The notes beneath the pieces are model-generated. The model did no database searches. It was given only the letters and a program-made list of their open reading frames with translations, and was not told the DNA's origin. The position numbers and the translations under genes are program-made. Below are positions 13,785 through 24,704 of a stretch of 64,000 nucleotides of DNA, in pieces. Every line of letters begins with the position of its first letter. Position 1 is the stretch's first letter. Source of the stretch: Eunapius fragilis (taxonomy: Eukaryota; Porifera; Demospongiae; Spongillida; Spongillidae); the NCBI GenBank assembly GCA_963681505.1, contig OY811981.1, positions 434,001 through 498,000 of the forward strand, read 5' to 3'.

Positions 13785-14075
13785 CTACAAATGAAACGTG
13801 ACGTTATACATGCATGTGTTCGGGCGACGGCGGGGGTTAGATCCCTTCTGATAGAAAAAAAGGTAGCTGGCTTGTAAATAACAAGCACGAAAGGGTGGTC
13901 TATATGCTAAAAAGGAGGTCAGCTTAGTGTACAAGAACACTTATCAAGCTGATTACTAAAAAACCCGACTAATCAGTTTACGTATAGGTGCATGGCCGAA
14001 CAGTTTCGCCAGCAAAGAGAGAGGTGTAATGTACAACAACAAGAAGTCATGATCTGTTGGGACGGGGGAAAGGAG
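13785..14075. other. Unique sequence, no feature seen
   Basis: Low-copy sequence upstream of the partial minus-strand gene. No convincing exon, promoter or repeat was recognised. It would lie in the intron before exon block A if that gene is real. Confidence 0.4.
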
Positions 14076-15422
14076 AAAAGAAAAAAAAAAAAAAAAAAAA
14101 AGGAAAATTTACAAAGTCAGACGATTACGTAACTAAACAGTTTTAATAAGTGGGGTCGCTCCCGTCTCCGTTTGCCGTCGTAAAAGTAGCTTTTAAAGAG
14201 AGAGGGGTTGTCGGCGTGCTAGTCTATATGTACAGATCGGATCATACTAGCACTGCGTAAGGTCAAAACGCATATGGGTCGCCTCGTCCCCTCACTCCGA
14301 TACGGTCGTTAGGGCGCTTCTAAAGACAGACCGGTTGTGAGTGTCCCACGGTCAGTCTTATATCAAGAGTAAGTTATGGGTCCCGCGAATGGCTGGAGTA
14401 CGTAGTTTCTAACCGATCCCTGGCTGATGACGTAATTATTACGAATGCACGTCACGTGATCCGGAGGAAGACAGGGTATAGCTAAATAGTAATATGAATA
14501 CTTAGCGATCGTACGGATGGGTGCTTATATGAACTCCAGGAGGTCATACAAGAATACACGGAGAACGAAACAAAGAAACAAAAAGTCAGTCATATAATTA
14601 CTCATTACTCAGTTTACGGAGGTGGCCGGACAGTTTCGTATCGTACTGCCATCCATGTTGTCATGAAGTCCGGTGTGCTGGACTATATCTTAATGATCTG
14701 TTGAGAGGGTTACCGGATGAAATGATCAAAGTCCGTCGATTACGTAACTCGAGGTTAAATTAACAGGGTCCTTCCCAGTTCCATTGCGCGTGTATAAAGT
14801 TGCTTTAAAAGAGAGAGGGTGGTTTGTCGGCGTGGTCGAGGTGTTAAACTTTATGCCATGACCTGTAGAGAGGGGTGTGGTGGGGGGAAAGAGAAAAAAA
14901 AAAAAAAAACTTTCGCTGGCGAATTTTCAAAGTCCGTCGATTACGTAACTCGAGGTTAAATTAACAGGGTCCTTCCCAGTTCCATTGCGCGTGTATAAAG
15001 TTGCTTTAAAAGAGAGAGGGGGGTTTGTCGGCGTGCTAGTGTTTATGCACAGAGTGGATTATACTAGCACTGCGTACGGTCAAAACGCATGCATGTATTA
15101 TAATAATAAATATATAAGGGTCGCCTCGTCCCCTAACTCCGATACGGTCGTTAGGGCGCTTCTAAAGACAGACCGGTTGTGAGTGTCCCACGGTCAGTCA
15201 TATATAAAGAGTAAGTTATGGGTCCCGCGAATAGCCGGGCCTGACTGGCTGGAGTACGTAGTTTCTAACCGATCCCTGGCTTGTGACGTAATTATTACGA
15301 ATGCACGTCACGTGATCCGGAGGTATAGCTAAATAGTAATATGAAGAGAGAGGGGGGTTTTTCGGCGTGGTCGAGGTGTTAGCCTTTAGGCCATGATCTG
15401 TTGAGAGGGGTGGTGTTGGGGG

Positions 15423-15455
<33 letters not shown>

Positions 15456-15950
15456 GCTGGCGAATTTTCAAAGTCCGTCGATTACGTAACTCGAGGTTAA
15501 ATTGACAGGGCTCCATTGCGCATGTATAAAGTTGCTTAAAAAGAGAGAAGGGGGTTTGTCGGCGTGCTAGTGTTAATGTAAAGAGTGGATTATACAAGCA
15601 CTGCGTACGGTCAAAACGCATGCATGTATTATAATAATAAATATATATAAGGGTCGCCTCGTCCCCTAACTCCGATACGGTCGGTCGGGCGGTTCTAAAG
15701 ACAGACCGGTTGGAAGTGTCCCGCGATCATCAAGAGTATGTAAAAGGTGCCGAGAATAGCCCCGCCTGGCTGCATGCATGCATGCATGCATGCAGCAGGA
15801 CTGGAGTACGTGATCCTGGCTGATGAAATAATGACGTAATTATTACGAATGACGTACCAATCACGTCACGTGATCCCGAGGAAGACAGAGGGTATAGCTA
15901 ATAGTAGCTCTGTATATATGGATGTGGGAGGTTATTTTTTTCCCCCTGGG
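14076..15950. repeat. Diverged tandem family of ~540-bp units with poly-A starts
   Basis: The same module recurs about four times: an A-homopolymer (14079-14101, 14893-14909, 15424-15450), then TCAAAGTCCGTCGATTACG (14726, 14927, 15468; a variant near 14110), a GAGAGAGGG tract, a GGGTCGCCTCGTCCC block (14277, 15118, 15650), an AAGACAGACCGGT block and finally a CACGTCACGTGATCC block. Spacings are about 616, 201 and 541 bp, so units have gained and lost parts. The shortest copy, near 14726, lacks the middle. The order A-tract to body could mean oppositely oriented SINE-like insertions, but the tandem order favours local duplication. No open frame is conserved. Confidence 0.75.
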
Positions 15951-16396
15951 ACTGTGAGATTTCGAAAGGTCGCATATATGTGTGGTATAGCCAATATTCA
16001 TAGTGTTGGGCGGGCTAAAGTAGTGTTCTAAAGACAGACCGGTGCATGGACGTAAGCGGGCTTTATTGATATCAAGAGTAAGCTGCGGAAAGAATTCTAT
16101 GCAGGCATGAAAAATACAGAGTGTCTTGTAGAGTGTAAGGTCGCCTCGTTCCCTCACTCCGATACGGGCGGTATAGGGCGCTACTAAGACAGACCGGTGG
16201 GATGTGTCCCGTCACGGTCTCGGTGAGTATTATATCAAGAGTAAGGATTAAGTTCTGGCTACCTGCAGTAGTACGTAGTTTCTTTATAACGTAAGTATTT
16301 CAACCCACCCATACTCATCACGTGATCCCGAGGAAGACGGAGGGTATAGCCAATACCTTCCCCAAGTCATTATTTCACGCTTTCAAGAGCTCTGAA

Positions 16397-16633
16397 TCAC
16401 ATATTAAGTGTCTGCATGTTGAAATCGTCATCCCAATAAGTTCTTTCAACTCCTTTTATGGACGCTCCATACAAACTCCCATACCAAACAGCAGTGCACA
16501 CCTCACAAACTTTAGACTTCAACGACCGCACTTGAATGCAGCCGGCTAGGTAAACCATATTTCTATCGCAAAATGTTGCTCTGGTCTCCATGATGCCAAG
16601 CCCCGGAGGACCAGACCTCGAGAGAGTGACCAT
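16397..16633 (-). CDS. Small open frame, 78 codons, duplicated; unassigned
   Basis: ATG-to-stop frame with four cysteines (CDRNMVYLAGC and KVCEVC) and an acidic WDDDF near the C-terminus. It matches no family I know. It is repeated at 17759-17995 with a single residue difference (Phe to Leu), which is no more than expected from the whole-segment duplication, so it is not evidence of selection. The start codon lies against the inner edge of an inverted repeat. No splice context was confirmed. It may be an exon fragment or chance; I give it only modest weight. Confidence 0.2.
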   Translation of the reverse strand: MVTLSRSGPPGLGIMETRATFCDRNMVYLAGCIQVRSLKSKVCEVCTAVWYGSLYGASIKGVERTYWDDDFNMQTLNM

Positions 16634-16746
16634 ATCACTGCATGAAATGTATGGGTGACATAGGTGCCCAGTCCATCGCCTAACTCGGGAAGGATTAGCT
16701 CACGCGATCAGCATGTACGTCACCCATACATTTCATGCGGTGATAT
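16632..16746. repeat. Inverted repeat, 30-bp arms, ~55-bp loop
   Basis: ATATCACTGCATGAAATGTA at 16632 returns as its reverse complement ending at 16746, with two mismatches over 30 bp. The duplicate is at about 17994-18108. It could be the remnant of a fold-back element or MITE; no target duplication was recognised. Confidence 0.75.
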
Positions 16747-17395
16747 ATGGTCGCTCTGTGATTAAACGGTCATCAGAAGGTACGAGTTGTGTAGTCGTCA
16801 CCACATGTGTGAGCGGTCGATTAACGTGGTTGCTGGATGCATGGGTATACTATAGCCCGCCCGCGAGCGCTCGACAGAATCTCTATTTGGGGCCGGCAGC
16901 GTATACTTTATGCTCCCGGGTGGATTGCGATGGTTCATCTTCACTAAAGCACCCTCCGAGGCCTAGCTAGTACCTACGGTTACGTCACACGCCCCCCTTC
17001 CCCTGACTGCAATGATCACGTGATATTATTCATGGGACTAAAATTTTTTTTTGTTATATGGCGATCCGTCGTCGAGCTGCCAAATCGGCCACGCAGTCTC
17101 GTGTACTTCTCCCACGTTACACAATGCTTTTATTTTGAGCTACAGACGTACACAGTTGCGGAAAGAACCGACGAATCCGTATTGCGGAGCCAGAAGCGGA
17201 CGTGTTGCGATTTGGCGCATGCAAGGCGAACGTGCCAAATGGGCACCACAGTCCCTTGTGGTGGTTCCACGCAACGCAATGGGACTTTCTCGAGCAATAC
17301 ACCTATAGCGATGGCCTGTGTGGTATAACCAATATTCACAGTGTTGGGCGGGCAATGTCGTGGTGCCAAGAAAAGGAGGGGGTTAGTGCCCTTGT

Positions 17396-17399
<4 letters not shown>

Positions 17400-17476
<77 letters not shown>
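17400..17476. repeat. GA dinucleotide microsatellite
   Basis: About 38 uninterrupted GA units between the two 1.36-kb copies. It generates a spurious alternating Arg-Glu frame. Confidence 0.97.
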
Positions 17477-17478
<2 letters not shown>

Positions 17479-17590
17479 GATTATACTTAAACGTATTTAT
17501 ATATATGTAAGGTGCCTCGTCCACTCCGGTAGGGCGGAGCTTCTAAAGACAGACCGGTGGGATGTGTCTCGTCACGGTCTCGGTCAGTAT

Positions 17591-18740
17591 GATATCAAGA
17601 GTAAGCTTACTATAGGATTAAGATCTGGCTGCCTGCTGTAGTACGTAGTTTCTTTATTACGTCAACCCACCCATGCTCATCACGTGATCCCGAGGAAGAC
17701 GGAGGGTATAGCCAATACCTTACCCGAGTCATTATTCCACGCTTTCGATAGCTCTGAATCACATATTAAGTGTCTGCATGTTGAAATCGTCATCCCAATA
17801 AGTTCTTTCAACTCCTTTTATGGACGCTCCATACAAACTCCCATACCAAACAGCAGTGCACACCTCACAAACTTTAGACTTCAACGACCGCACTTGAATG
17901 CAGCCGGCTAGGTAAACCATATTTCTATCGCAAAGTGTTGCTCTGGTCTCCATGATGCCAAGCCCCGGAGGACCAGACCTCGAGAGAGTGACCATATCAC
18001 TGCATGAAATGTATGGGTGACATAGGTGCCCAGTCCATCGCCTAACTCGGGAAGGATTAGCTCACGCGATCAGCATGTACGTCACCCATACATTTCATGC
18101 GGTGATATATGGTCGCTCTGTGATTAAACGGTCATCAGAAGGTACGAGTTGTGTAGTCGTCACCACATGACATCAAGAGTGAAATGGCGGAACTGCGCGG
18201 TTGCAGACAACTCGGTCTATGCACCCGTCTGGTTGGCCAGGTGTGAGCGGTCGATTAACGAGGTAGCTGGATGAGAAGTATAGCCCGCGAGCGCTCGACA
18301 GAATCTCTATTTGGGGCCGGCAGCGTATACTTTATGCTCCCGGGTGGATTGCGATGGTTCATCTTCACTGCAGCACCCTCCGAGGCCTAGTAGCTACGGT
18401 TATGTCACACGCCCCCCTTCCTCTGGCTGCAATGATCACGTGATATTATTCATGGGACTAAAAAATTTATATATACTTTTGCAGCTAGGCGAACCGTCGT
18501 CGAGCTGCCAAATCGGCCACGCAGTCTCGTGTACTTCTCCCACATTGCACTTTTTGAGCTACAAACGTATACAGTTGCGGAGAACCGACGAATCCGTATT
18601 GCGGAGCCAGAAGCCGACGGTATGCGATTTGGCGCATGCTAGGCGAACGGTCGTGGACCTGCCAAATGGGCACCACAGTCAGTCTCTTGCGGTGGTTACG
18701 GTAGACAAGCGCGGGGATTTGCGATATATAACCAATATTC
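17591..18740. repeat. 1.36-kb tandem duplication, copy 2
   Basis: Second copy of the preceding unit. It differs by scattered substitutions, by an extra segment of about 73 bp near 18167-18240 that is absent at the equivalent site near 16807, and by different sequence after about 18460. The shared ends CCGTCGTCGAGCTGCCAAAT and ACCAATATTCA mark the right part in both copies. Confidence 0.8.
17759..17995 (-). CDS. Second copy of the 78-codon open frame; unassigned
   Basis: Identical to the frame at 16397-16633 apart from one Phe/Leu change caused by a single base. It lies within copy 2 of the 1.36-kb duplication. Same caveats apply. Confidence 0.2.
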   Translation of the reverse strand: MVTLSRSGPPGLGIMETRATLCDRNMVYLAGCIQVRSLKSKVCEVCTAVWYGSLYGASIKGVERTYWDDDFNMQTLNM

Positions 18741-18865
18741 ATATAGCTTTTAATTATACATGCGCGCTGCTGCGTGCATGCACGCGTGTACATGTCCTGG
18801 AGCCGAGTGGAGTGACGACAGCGGGTTCATATACAGTGCTCTTATAGTATCTTATGATTGCCTGG

Positions 18866-18898
<33 letters not shown>

Positions 18899-18991
18899 AC
18901 GCATCACGTCATCAAACAATGACGGGTCTGGGCACTTGATCAGAGAAAGGGCACAAGTCAGTTTTGCGGAGGGGAAGCGCGCACGGTGTTC
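18741..18991. repeat. 30-bp G homopolymer and flanking unique sequence
   Basis: G runs from 18867 to 18896 without interruption. The rest is unique sequence with no recognised gene; ATCACGTCATC follows the run. Homopolymer length is likely to be unreliable in the assembly. Confidence 0.85.
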
Positions 18992-19264
18992 TCAACATCG
19001 TGGGCCCCTCCAGAGGTGGCAGGGTTGACGGGAGAAGCTTTTATTTCGTTTTTTATCCACTCCACTAGCCTTCAAATGTCTACTTTTGTGGATTTGTCGG
19101 CTACCCACCGTAGTCGCCTTGGGCTTTGCCATCTCACAACGCCGAGCGCACCGAGCCTGGGTATACGCTTCCCAGCTTTTCCGACCCCCGCCCCGCGGCT
19201 GTGATTTACCTGCGTCGTCGTGTCGCGTAACATCTGAGGACCGGGGCTCTACAAAGTCGGGCAT
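18992..19264 (-). CDS. Hypothetical basic open frame (90 codons)
   Basis: ATG at 19264 lies inside the left arm of the perfect inverted repeat. The frame is rich in Arg and Lys (GGGRKSWEAYTQARCARRC, VDKKRNKSFSR) and has a CAG/GTAAATC donor-like site near 19210, so the true coding part, if any, may be spliced. No family was recognised. The opposite strand also has open frames over this region. Weak candidate. Confidence 0.2.
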   Translation of the reverse strand: MPDFVEPRSSDVTRHDDAGKSQPRGGGRKSWEAYTQARCARRCEMAKPKATTVGSRQIHKSRHLKASGVDKKRNKSFSRQPCHLWRGPRC

Positions 19265-19382
19265 CCAAGCTCTTTTGGCCTATACCGATGTATGGAGTGG
19301 GCGGTAACAGTTCCACTGAATGGAACTGTTACCGCCCACTCCATACATCGGTATAGGCCAAAAGAGCTTGGATGCCCGACTT
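19254..19382. repeat. Perfect inverted repeat, 62-bp arms, 5-nt loop
   Basis: The left arm 19254-19315 and the right arm 19321-19382 are exact reverse complements, separated by CTGAA. Weaker similarity continues outward to a shared CTGAGGACC, giving a fold-back of about 90 bp per side. Perfect identity means it is very young, under gene conversion, or an artefact of template switching. Divergent open frames start within the arms (minus at 19264, plus at 19292), both beginning MPD or reading across the arm, which follows simply from the inverted copy. Confidence 0.95.
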
Positions 19383-19561
19383 GGGCAAGTGCGGGTCCTC
19401 AGGGGATAATTGCTGTACCCACCTGCTTAAATCTCAGCTGTGGGGCGATGGTAGTGCTACCAGGAAATGGTAAAGCCGTGCCCGTGGGCCACTCGCTACC
19501 CCATTGGTACAACCCAACACAAGTATGGATAGAGGATGGGGTTGCCATAGACACCGAATGA
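19292..19561 (+). CDS. Hypothetical open frame (89 codons), unassigned
   Basis: ATG-to-stop frame that starts inside the inverted repeat and continues into unique sequence (CLNLSCGAMVVLPGNGKAVP, YNPTQVWIEDGVAIDTE). Composition downstream of the arm is protein-like, but no family is recognised and no splice sites were confirmed. The first 30 codons are hairpin sequence and probably not coding. Confidence 0.2.
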   Translation: MEWAVTVPLNGTVTAHSIHRYRPKELGCPTWASAGPQGIIAVPTCLNLSCGAMVVLPGNGKAVPVGHSLPHWYNPTQVWIEDGVAIDTE

Positions 19562-19635
19562 AACCTACACAAACGTACACTTTTGAGCCCAAATGATTAC
19601 GGATACGAATAGGAATGCACGTGCAGTGCTGTTCT

Positions 19636-19760
19636 AGCCTCTTATACTTGTTTGGAAAACACGCTGGGGGTTGCACAAATCAAATCCACACATTTGGCTC
19701 TCCTAGTATCACGTGATTAAGCCCTTAACAAGAAGCCTCCGTATATACCAATTATTTTTG
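19636..19760. repeat. Dispersed repeat family, diverged copy
   Basis: Contains TTTGGAAAACACGCTGGGGG, a TATCACGTGATTAAG block and AACAAGAAGC. The same order recurs at 21629-21790 and 24557-24705, where the body ends in CCCTAA repeats. Here the CCCTAA-like part (ACCCTAACCCCTAACC) comes about 85 bp later, near 19822. A non-autonomous mobile element is possible but no ends were defined. Confidence 0.65.
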
Positions 19761-19764
19761 TGTG

Positions 19765-19958
19765 ATAGCTGAATTTAGTGTGCGCCCGTGACCAGGAATT
19801 AGGAAATTAGGAAGAACTTCACCCTAACCCCTAACCGAAAAGCCGTGACTATTTCGGCATAGTGAGTTTTAGGGGAGCGTGGGCGTAGTGCATATCGTTC
19901 TGCACATCGTCAGGCGCAAACAAGCCACTGTCATCTATTACGCTTCTAAATATGCGTG

Positions 19959-20009
<51 letters not shown>

Positions 20010-20340
20010 TCTCTCTCTCTCTCTCTCTCTCTCTCAATCACGTGAGCCATGATAATTGCTATTATTAACAGTAATATATTATACAACAGCTGGATTTAGT
20101 GCGCACCCATGACCATTTTTTTAGGCATCATGTTGCTTTAAACATTCCCGTACGTGAGTTACTTTTGGGGGAGCGCATGTGTAGTGTGCCACATTCTTGT
20201 TGCCATCGTGACAGCTGACAAAGAGGTGTTTCGGAATTTCGGAAAACCGGTGGACACCGAAGTACCTGCACGTGAGTGTGTGTGTGTGTGTGTGCGTGTG
20301 TGCGTGTGTGTGCGCGCGCTAGCGCGCACATGCGTATGAT
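19765..20340. repeat. Two diverged local copies plus CT/CA and TG microsatellites
   Basis: A module starting AGCTGAATTTAGTGTGCGCC (19766) recurs as AGCTGGATTTAGTGCGCACC (20089); both continue to GGGGGAGCG-like sequence. Between them is a compound (CT)n(CA)n(CT)n tract at 19961-20035. A TG/CG tract lies at 20275-20318. No gene seen. Confidence 0.75.
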
Positions 20341-20576
20341 TGCTATGGTGTTACAAGGTGCAGGTAATTAATTAATCCCCTCTCTCTCCACGTGGTAGCT
20401 GTGCTTCCCCCCGGACCTGTCCTCATGGGAGCTATGCTTTTCCTCTCCACATGGGAGCTATGCTTCCCCTGTTCACCTGGGAGCTATGCTTGTGTGTGTG
20501 CGTGTTTATGTTTATTTACTATCTACGTCAGAGTATGTCATAGCTAGCCATCCAGCCATCTGCAGCTAGCCATCCA

Positions 20577-20633
<57 letters not shown>

Positions 20634-20636
20634 GTG
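20341..20636. repeat. GGGAGCTATGCTT short repeats and TG microsatellite
   Basis: GGGAGCTATGCTT-type units of about 31-36 bp occur three times at 20425-20490 and twice again at 20830-20875. A nearly pure TG tract spans 20578-20636. No gene seen. Confidence 0.75.
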
Positions 20637-20743
20637 CACTAATAAGAATTGACCATTTTCTCACAATTACAGCTGATATGAATTGAGCCTGTTGAGAAAT
20701 GATTATCCAACTACGCTGTGAACCCTGATAGGTACGTACTGCT

Positions 20744-20815
<72 letters not shown>

Positions 20816-21790
20816 TTGGATGTGTGTGTGTGGGAGCTATGCTTCCTCTGTCCACATGGGAGCTATGCTTCCCCTGTTCGCATGGACCAGCAAAGGTTGT
20901 GTGCATGTGTGTCACTGTGTTTGTGCATGTGTGTGGGGCAATGTGTACGTATGTTTGCATGTGTGTGTATTTGTGTGTGTGTGTGTGGAGAATGAGGGTG
21001 TTCAGGAGATATGGTGAGGGTGGGGGAGGGAGACAGAGAATTAGGAGTGAGGTGACTAGCAACATTGCCACACCTATGTCTGTCCCTCTTTCACCCCACC
21101 CCCCTCCCTTCATGTGATATGATTTCATCATGTAACTGTTGAACAAACACACAAATTCAATATTTTATTTGTCTTATAACTTGTCCTTTTTTATGTACCA
21201 CTTAATAACACATTCCATCCCTTTTCTATTCTCCAGCCCCTATCTCAGAATATTAAAAATCTGGGGGTATCACGTTACTGACGCAGAATAAGCTAGGGCC
21301 TTTCTGCTGAGATGTCACCCATGCTCCCTTCACCTGCTCCAAGCCAAAGTCTTCAGGTTGAAAATATCAGTGGCCATCAGCCGTCCTTAGTATATGTGGT
21401 TGTCCAGCTTGGAGAGTCTGGCTGTTTATCTCACAGATGGATGAGCTTAGGCTGAGCTGGGATGTAAAAGAGGACCCAGGAGAAAGCACTCGTGGTGAGT
21501 ATAACACTTCGTCAAGGTCTGGCTGTGCTTCCAGATCACTCTCCAGCTTGGAGAGTCTGATAGAACTGAATAACTGAATTATCACTAGCTATCACATGCT
21601 CTAGCTACTTGTAAAGAGATGTACTAGTTTGGAAAACACACTGGGGGTTGCACACAAATTTCGCCTCCCTCATATCACGTGCTTAAACGTGACGGGCGTA
21701 TCCGCCCCCACTTGTAACCTACAAGAAGCTCCATAACATGGTAAATAGAAACTATGCCAGGGCCATAAATCCACCCTAACCCTAACCTCG
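20637..21790. repeat. Segmental duplication, copy 1
   Basis: CACTAATAAGAATTGACC at 20638 and GGACCAGCAAAGGTTGTG at 20884 recur in the same order at 23384 and 23950. Over 20884-21400 the offset is 3066 bp and the copies are nearly identical. This copy holds a 139-bp segment between two CCAGCTTGGAGAGTCTG repeats (21404 and 21543) that the other copy lacks. A TG tract at 20744-20812 replaces the unique segment present in copy 2. The copy ends in the dispersed repeat and two and a half CCCTAA units near 21773. Confidence 0.9.
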
Positions 21791-21848
21791 GGCTGGTAGA
21801 ATAGGTAATAACACCTTATTTCCAATTGGAAAGGTTTAGAGGTGGGAT

Positions 21849-23378
21849 GTGTGCGCACTGGGGGTGTTGAGGGGGATGTGTACATACCTATGGGTGTGCA
21901 CTGCTGGTGTTGAGGGGGATGTGTACATAGCTATGTGTGTGCACTGCTGGTGTTGAGGGGGATGTGTACATACCTATGGGTGTGCACTGCTGGTGTTGAG
22001 GGGGATGTGTACATACCTATGGGTGTGCACTGCTGGTGTTGAGGGGGATGTGTACATAGCTATGTGTGTGCGCTGGGGGGTGTTGAGGGGATGTGGGTGT
22101 GCGCAGGGGGGTGTTGAGGGGATGTGTACATACCTATGGCTGTGCACTGGGAGTGTTGAGGGGGATGTGTACATAGCTATGGGTGTGCACTGGGGGTGTT
22201 GAAGGGGATGTGTGCATACCTATGGGTGTGCGCTGGGGGGGGGGGGGGGGGGGAAGGGGATGTGTACATACCTATGGGTGTGCACTGGGGGTGTTGAGGG
22301 GGATGTGTACATACCTATGGGTGTGCGCTGGGGGTGTTGAGGGTGATGTGTGCATACCTATGGGTGTGCACTGGGGGTGTTGAGGCGGATGTGTGCATAG
22401 CTATGGGTGTGCGTAGGGGGTGTTGAGGGGGATGTGTGCATACCTATGAGTGTGCACTGGGGGTGTTGAGGGGATGTGTACATACCTATGGGTGTGCACT
22501 GGGGGTGTTGAGGGTGATGTGTGCATAGCTATGGGTGTGCGTAGGGGGTGTTGAGGGGGATGTGTGCATACCTATGAGTGTGCACTGCTGGTGTTGAGGG
22601 GATGTGTACATACGTATGGGTGTGCACTGGGGGTGTTGAGGGGGATGTGTGCATAGCTATGGGTGTGCACTGGGGGGTGTTGAGGGGATGTGTACATACC
22701 TATGGCTGTGCACTGGGAGTGTTGAGGGGGATGTGTACATAGCTATGGGTGTGCACTGGGGGTGTTGAAGGGGATGTGTGCATACCTATGGGTGTGCACT
22801 GGGGGTGTTGAGGGGATGTGTACATACCTAAGGGTGTGCACTGGGAGTATTGAGGGGGATGTGTACATAGCTATGTGTGTGCACTGGGGGTGTTGAGGGG
22901 GATGTGTGCATACCTATGGGTGTGCGCTGGGGGGGGGGGGGAAGGGGATGTGTACATACCTATGGGTGTGCACTGGGGGTGTTGAGGGGGATGTGTGCAT
23001 AGCTATGGGTGTGCGCTGGGGGGTGTTGAGGGGATGTGTACATACCTATGGGTGTGCACTGGGGGTGTTGAGGGGGATGTGTGCATAGCTATGTGTGTGC
23101 ACTGGGGGTCTTGAGGGGGATGTGTACATACCTATAGGTGTGCGCTGGGGGTGTTGAGGCGGATGTGTGCATAGCTATGGGTGTGCGTAGGGGGTGTTGA
23201 GGGGGATGTGTGCATACCTATGATTGTGCACTGGGGGTGTTAAAGGGATGTGTACATACCTATGGGTGTGCGTAGGGGGTGTTGAGGGGGATGTGTGCAT
23301 ACCTATGGGTGTGCACTGGGGGTGTTGAGGGGATGTGTACATACCTATGGGTGTGCACTGGGGGTGTTGAGGGGGTTG
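21849..23378. repeat. 43-bp G-rich minisatellite, ~35 copies
   Basis: Unit boundaries at 21858, 21901 and 21944 give a 43-bp period. Each unit carries two or more G-runs (CTGGGGGTGTTGAGGGGGAT) and a TACATACCTATGGG-type segment. Variants alternate at TACC/TAGC, GTAC/GTGC and CACTG/CGCTG. Local runs of up to 17 G occur near 22238. The period is not divisible by three, so the short frames have no meaning. The two G-runs per unit make G-quadruplex formation plausible (inference). Confidence 0.95.
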
Positions 23379-24704
23379 TGTGCACTAATAAGAATTGACC
23401 ATTTTCTCACAATTACAGCTAATATGAATTGAGCCTGTTGATAAATGATTATCCAACTACGCTGTGATCACCCTGGTAGGTCCTACCATCCGCCTGTCAT
23501 ATGTTCTTGCCTGTTGTACGTCGCCATTGAATATAAATGGTACTCACGTGAGCAGCCTAATTGCGATCTACCCAGATCAACCGATCAACAATAAACCTAC
23601 GCATTAACAAAACCGTTAAGATTCATAATTTCAAATGTATTAATGAATGTATATACTTGTGAATGTCTATGTCCGACTCTTCAGCTGTTAACCCTTTTTC
23701 TTGTTCTTGTTCACAGTCCGTGGGTGCTTGTGAATAAAGTTGAGAACTCGCTTGTTGAGCTAGTGGTTCATTTACAGGAGTGTCCAGACCATTCCTCAAA
23801 GGCTTCCCTGAGATACACTCTCACTTCAACACACAACCATTACTACCTCAACACTCTATCAGTACTTCTCTAGCTGAGAAACGTTTGGCTGTAAGAGAAG
23901 GGTTGGCTATTTTGGCTGGATGCCGACCGAGCTTACTAAACTGATCGAAGGACCAGCAAAGGTTGTGTGCATGTGTGTCACTGTGTTTGTGCATGTGTGT
24001 GGGGCAATGTGTACGTATGTTTGCATGTGTGTGTATTTGTGTGTGTGTGTGTGTGTGGAGAATGAGGGTGTTCAGGAGATATGGTGAGGGTGGGGGAGGG
24101 AGACAGAGAATTAGGAGTGAGGTGACTAGCAACATTGCCACACCTATGTCTGTCCCTCTTTCACCCCACCCCCCTCCCTTCATGTGATATGATTTCATCA
24201 TGTAACTGTTGAACAAACACACAAATTCAATATTTTATTTGTCTTATAACTTGTCCTTTTTTATGTACCACTTAATAACACATTCCATCCCTTTTCTCTT
24301 CTCCAGCCCCTATCTCAGAATATTAAAAATCTGGGGGTATCACGTTACTGACGCAGAATATGCTAGGGCCATTCTGCTGAGATGTCACCCATGCTCCCTT
24401 CACCTGCTCCAAGCCAAAGTCTTCAGGTTGAAAATATCAGTGGCCATCAGCCGTCCTTAGTATATGTGGTTGTCCAGCTTGGAGAGTCTGATAGAACTGA
24501 ATAACTGAATTATCACTAGCTATCACATGCTCTAGCTACTTGTAAAGAGATGTACTAGTTTGGAAAACACACTGGGGGTTGCACACAAATTTCGCCTCCC
24601 TCATATCACGTGATTAAACGTGACGGGCGTATCCGCCCCCACTTGTAACCTACAAGAAGCTCCATAACATGGTAAATAGAAACTATGCCAGGGCCATAAA
24701 TCCA
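23379..24704. repeat. Segmental duplication, copy 2
   Basis: Second copy of 20637-21790. It contains about 480 bp of sequence (23470-23950) absent from copy 1, without a convincing gene, and only one CCAGCTTGGAGAGTCTG repeat (near 24474). The 43-bp minisatellite lies exactly between the two copies. Confidence 0.88.

Larger units (their letters stand above)
15960..17590. repeat. 1.36-kb tandem duplication, copy 1
   Basis: The segment from the CATCACGTGATCCCGAGGAA block at 16317 to about 17340 is repeated at an offset of 1362 bp (later about 1.43 kb). Its left part still contains AAGACAGACCGGT and TCACGTGATCC blocks of the neighbouring 540-bp family, so the two families are linked. It carries a 78-codon minus-strand frame and a 30-bp-arm inverted repeat. 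Copies are more than 95% identical over the core by eye. Confidence 0.8.
14454..24615. promoter_or_regulatory. Recurrent ATCACGTGAT palindromes (E-box core)
   Basis: CACGTG, usually as TCACGTGAT, occurs near 14454, 15308, 15864, 16319, 17016, 17682, 18437, 19711, 20039, 21677 and 24607. Several are in duplicated units and so not independent, but the copies at 17016, 19711, 20039 and 21677 are in different contexts. CACGTG is the general bHLH E-box core; binding here is unproven, and the motif may simply belong to the mobile repeats. Confidence 0.35.

Noticed and set aside
20703-21152. 149-codon minus-strand and 123-codon plus-strand proteins
   Set aside because: Driven by TG/CA microsatellite sequence (Cys-Val or His-Thr runs).
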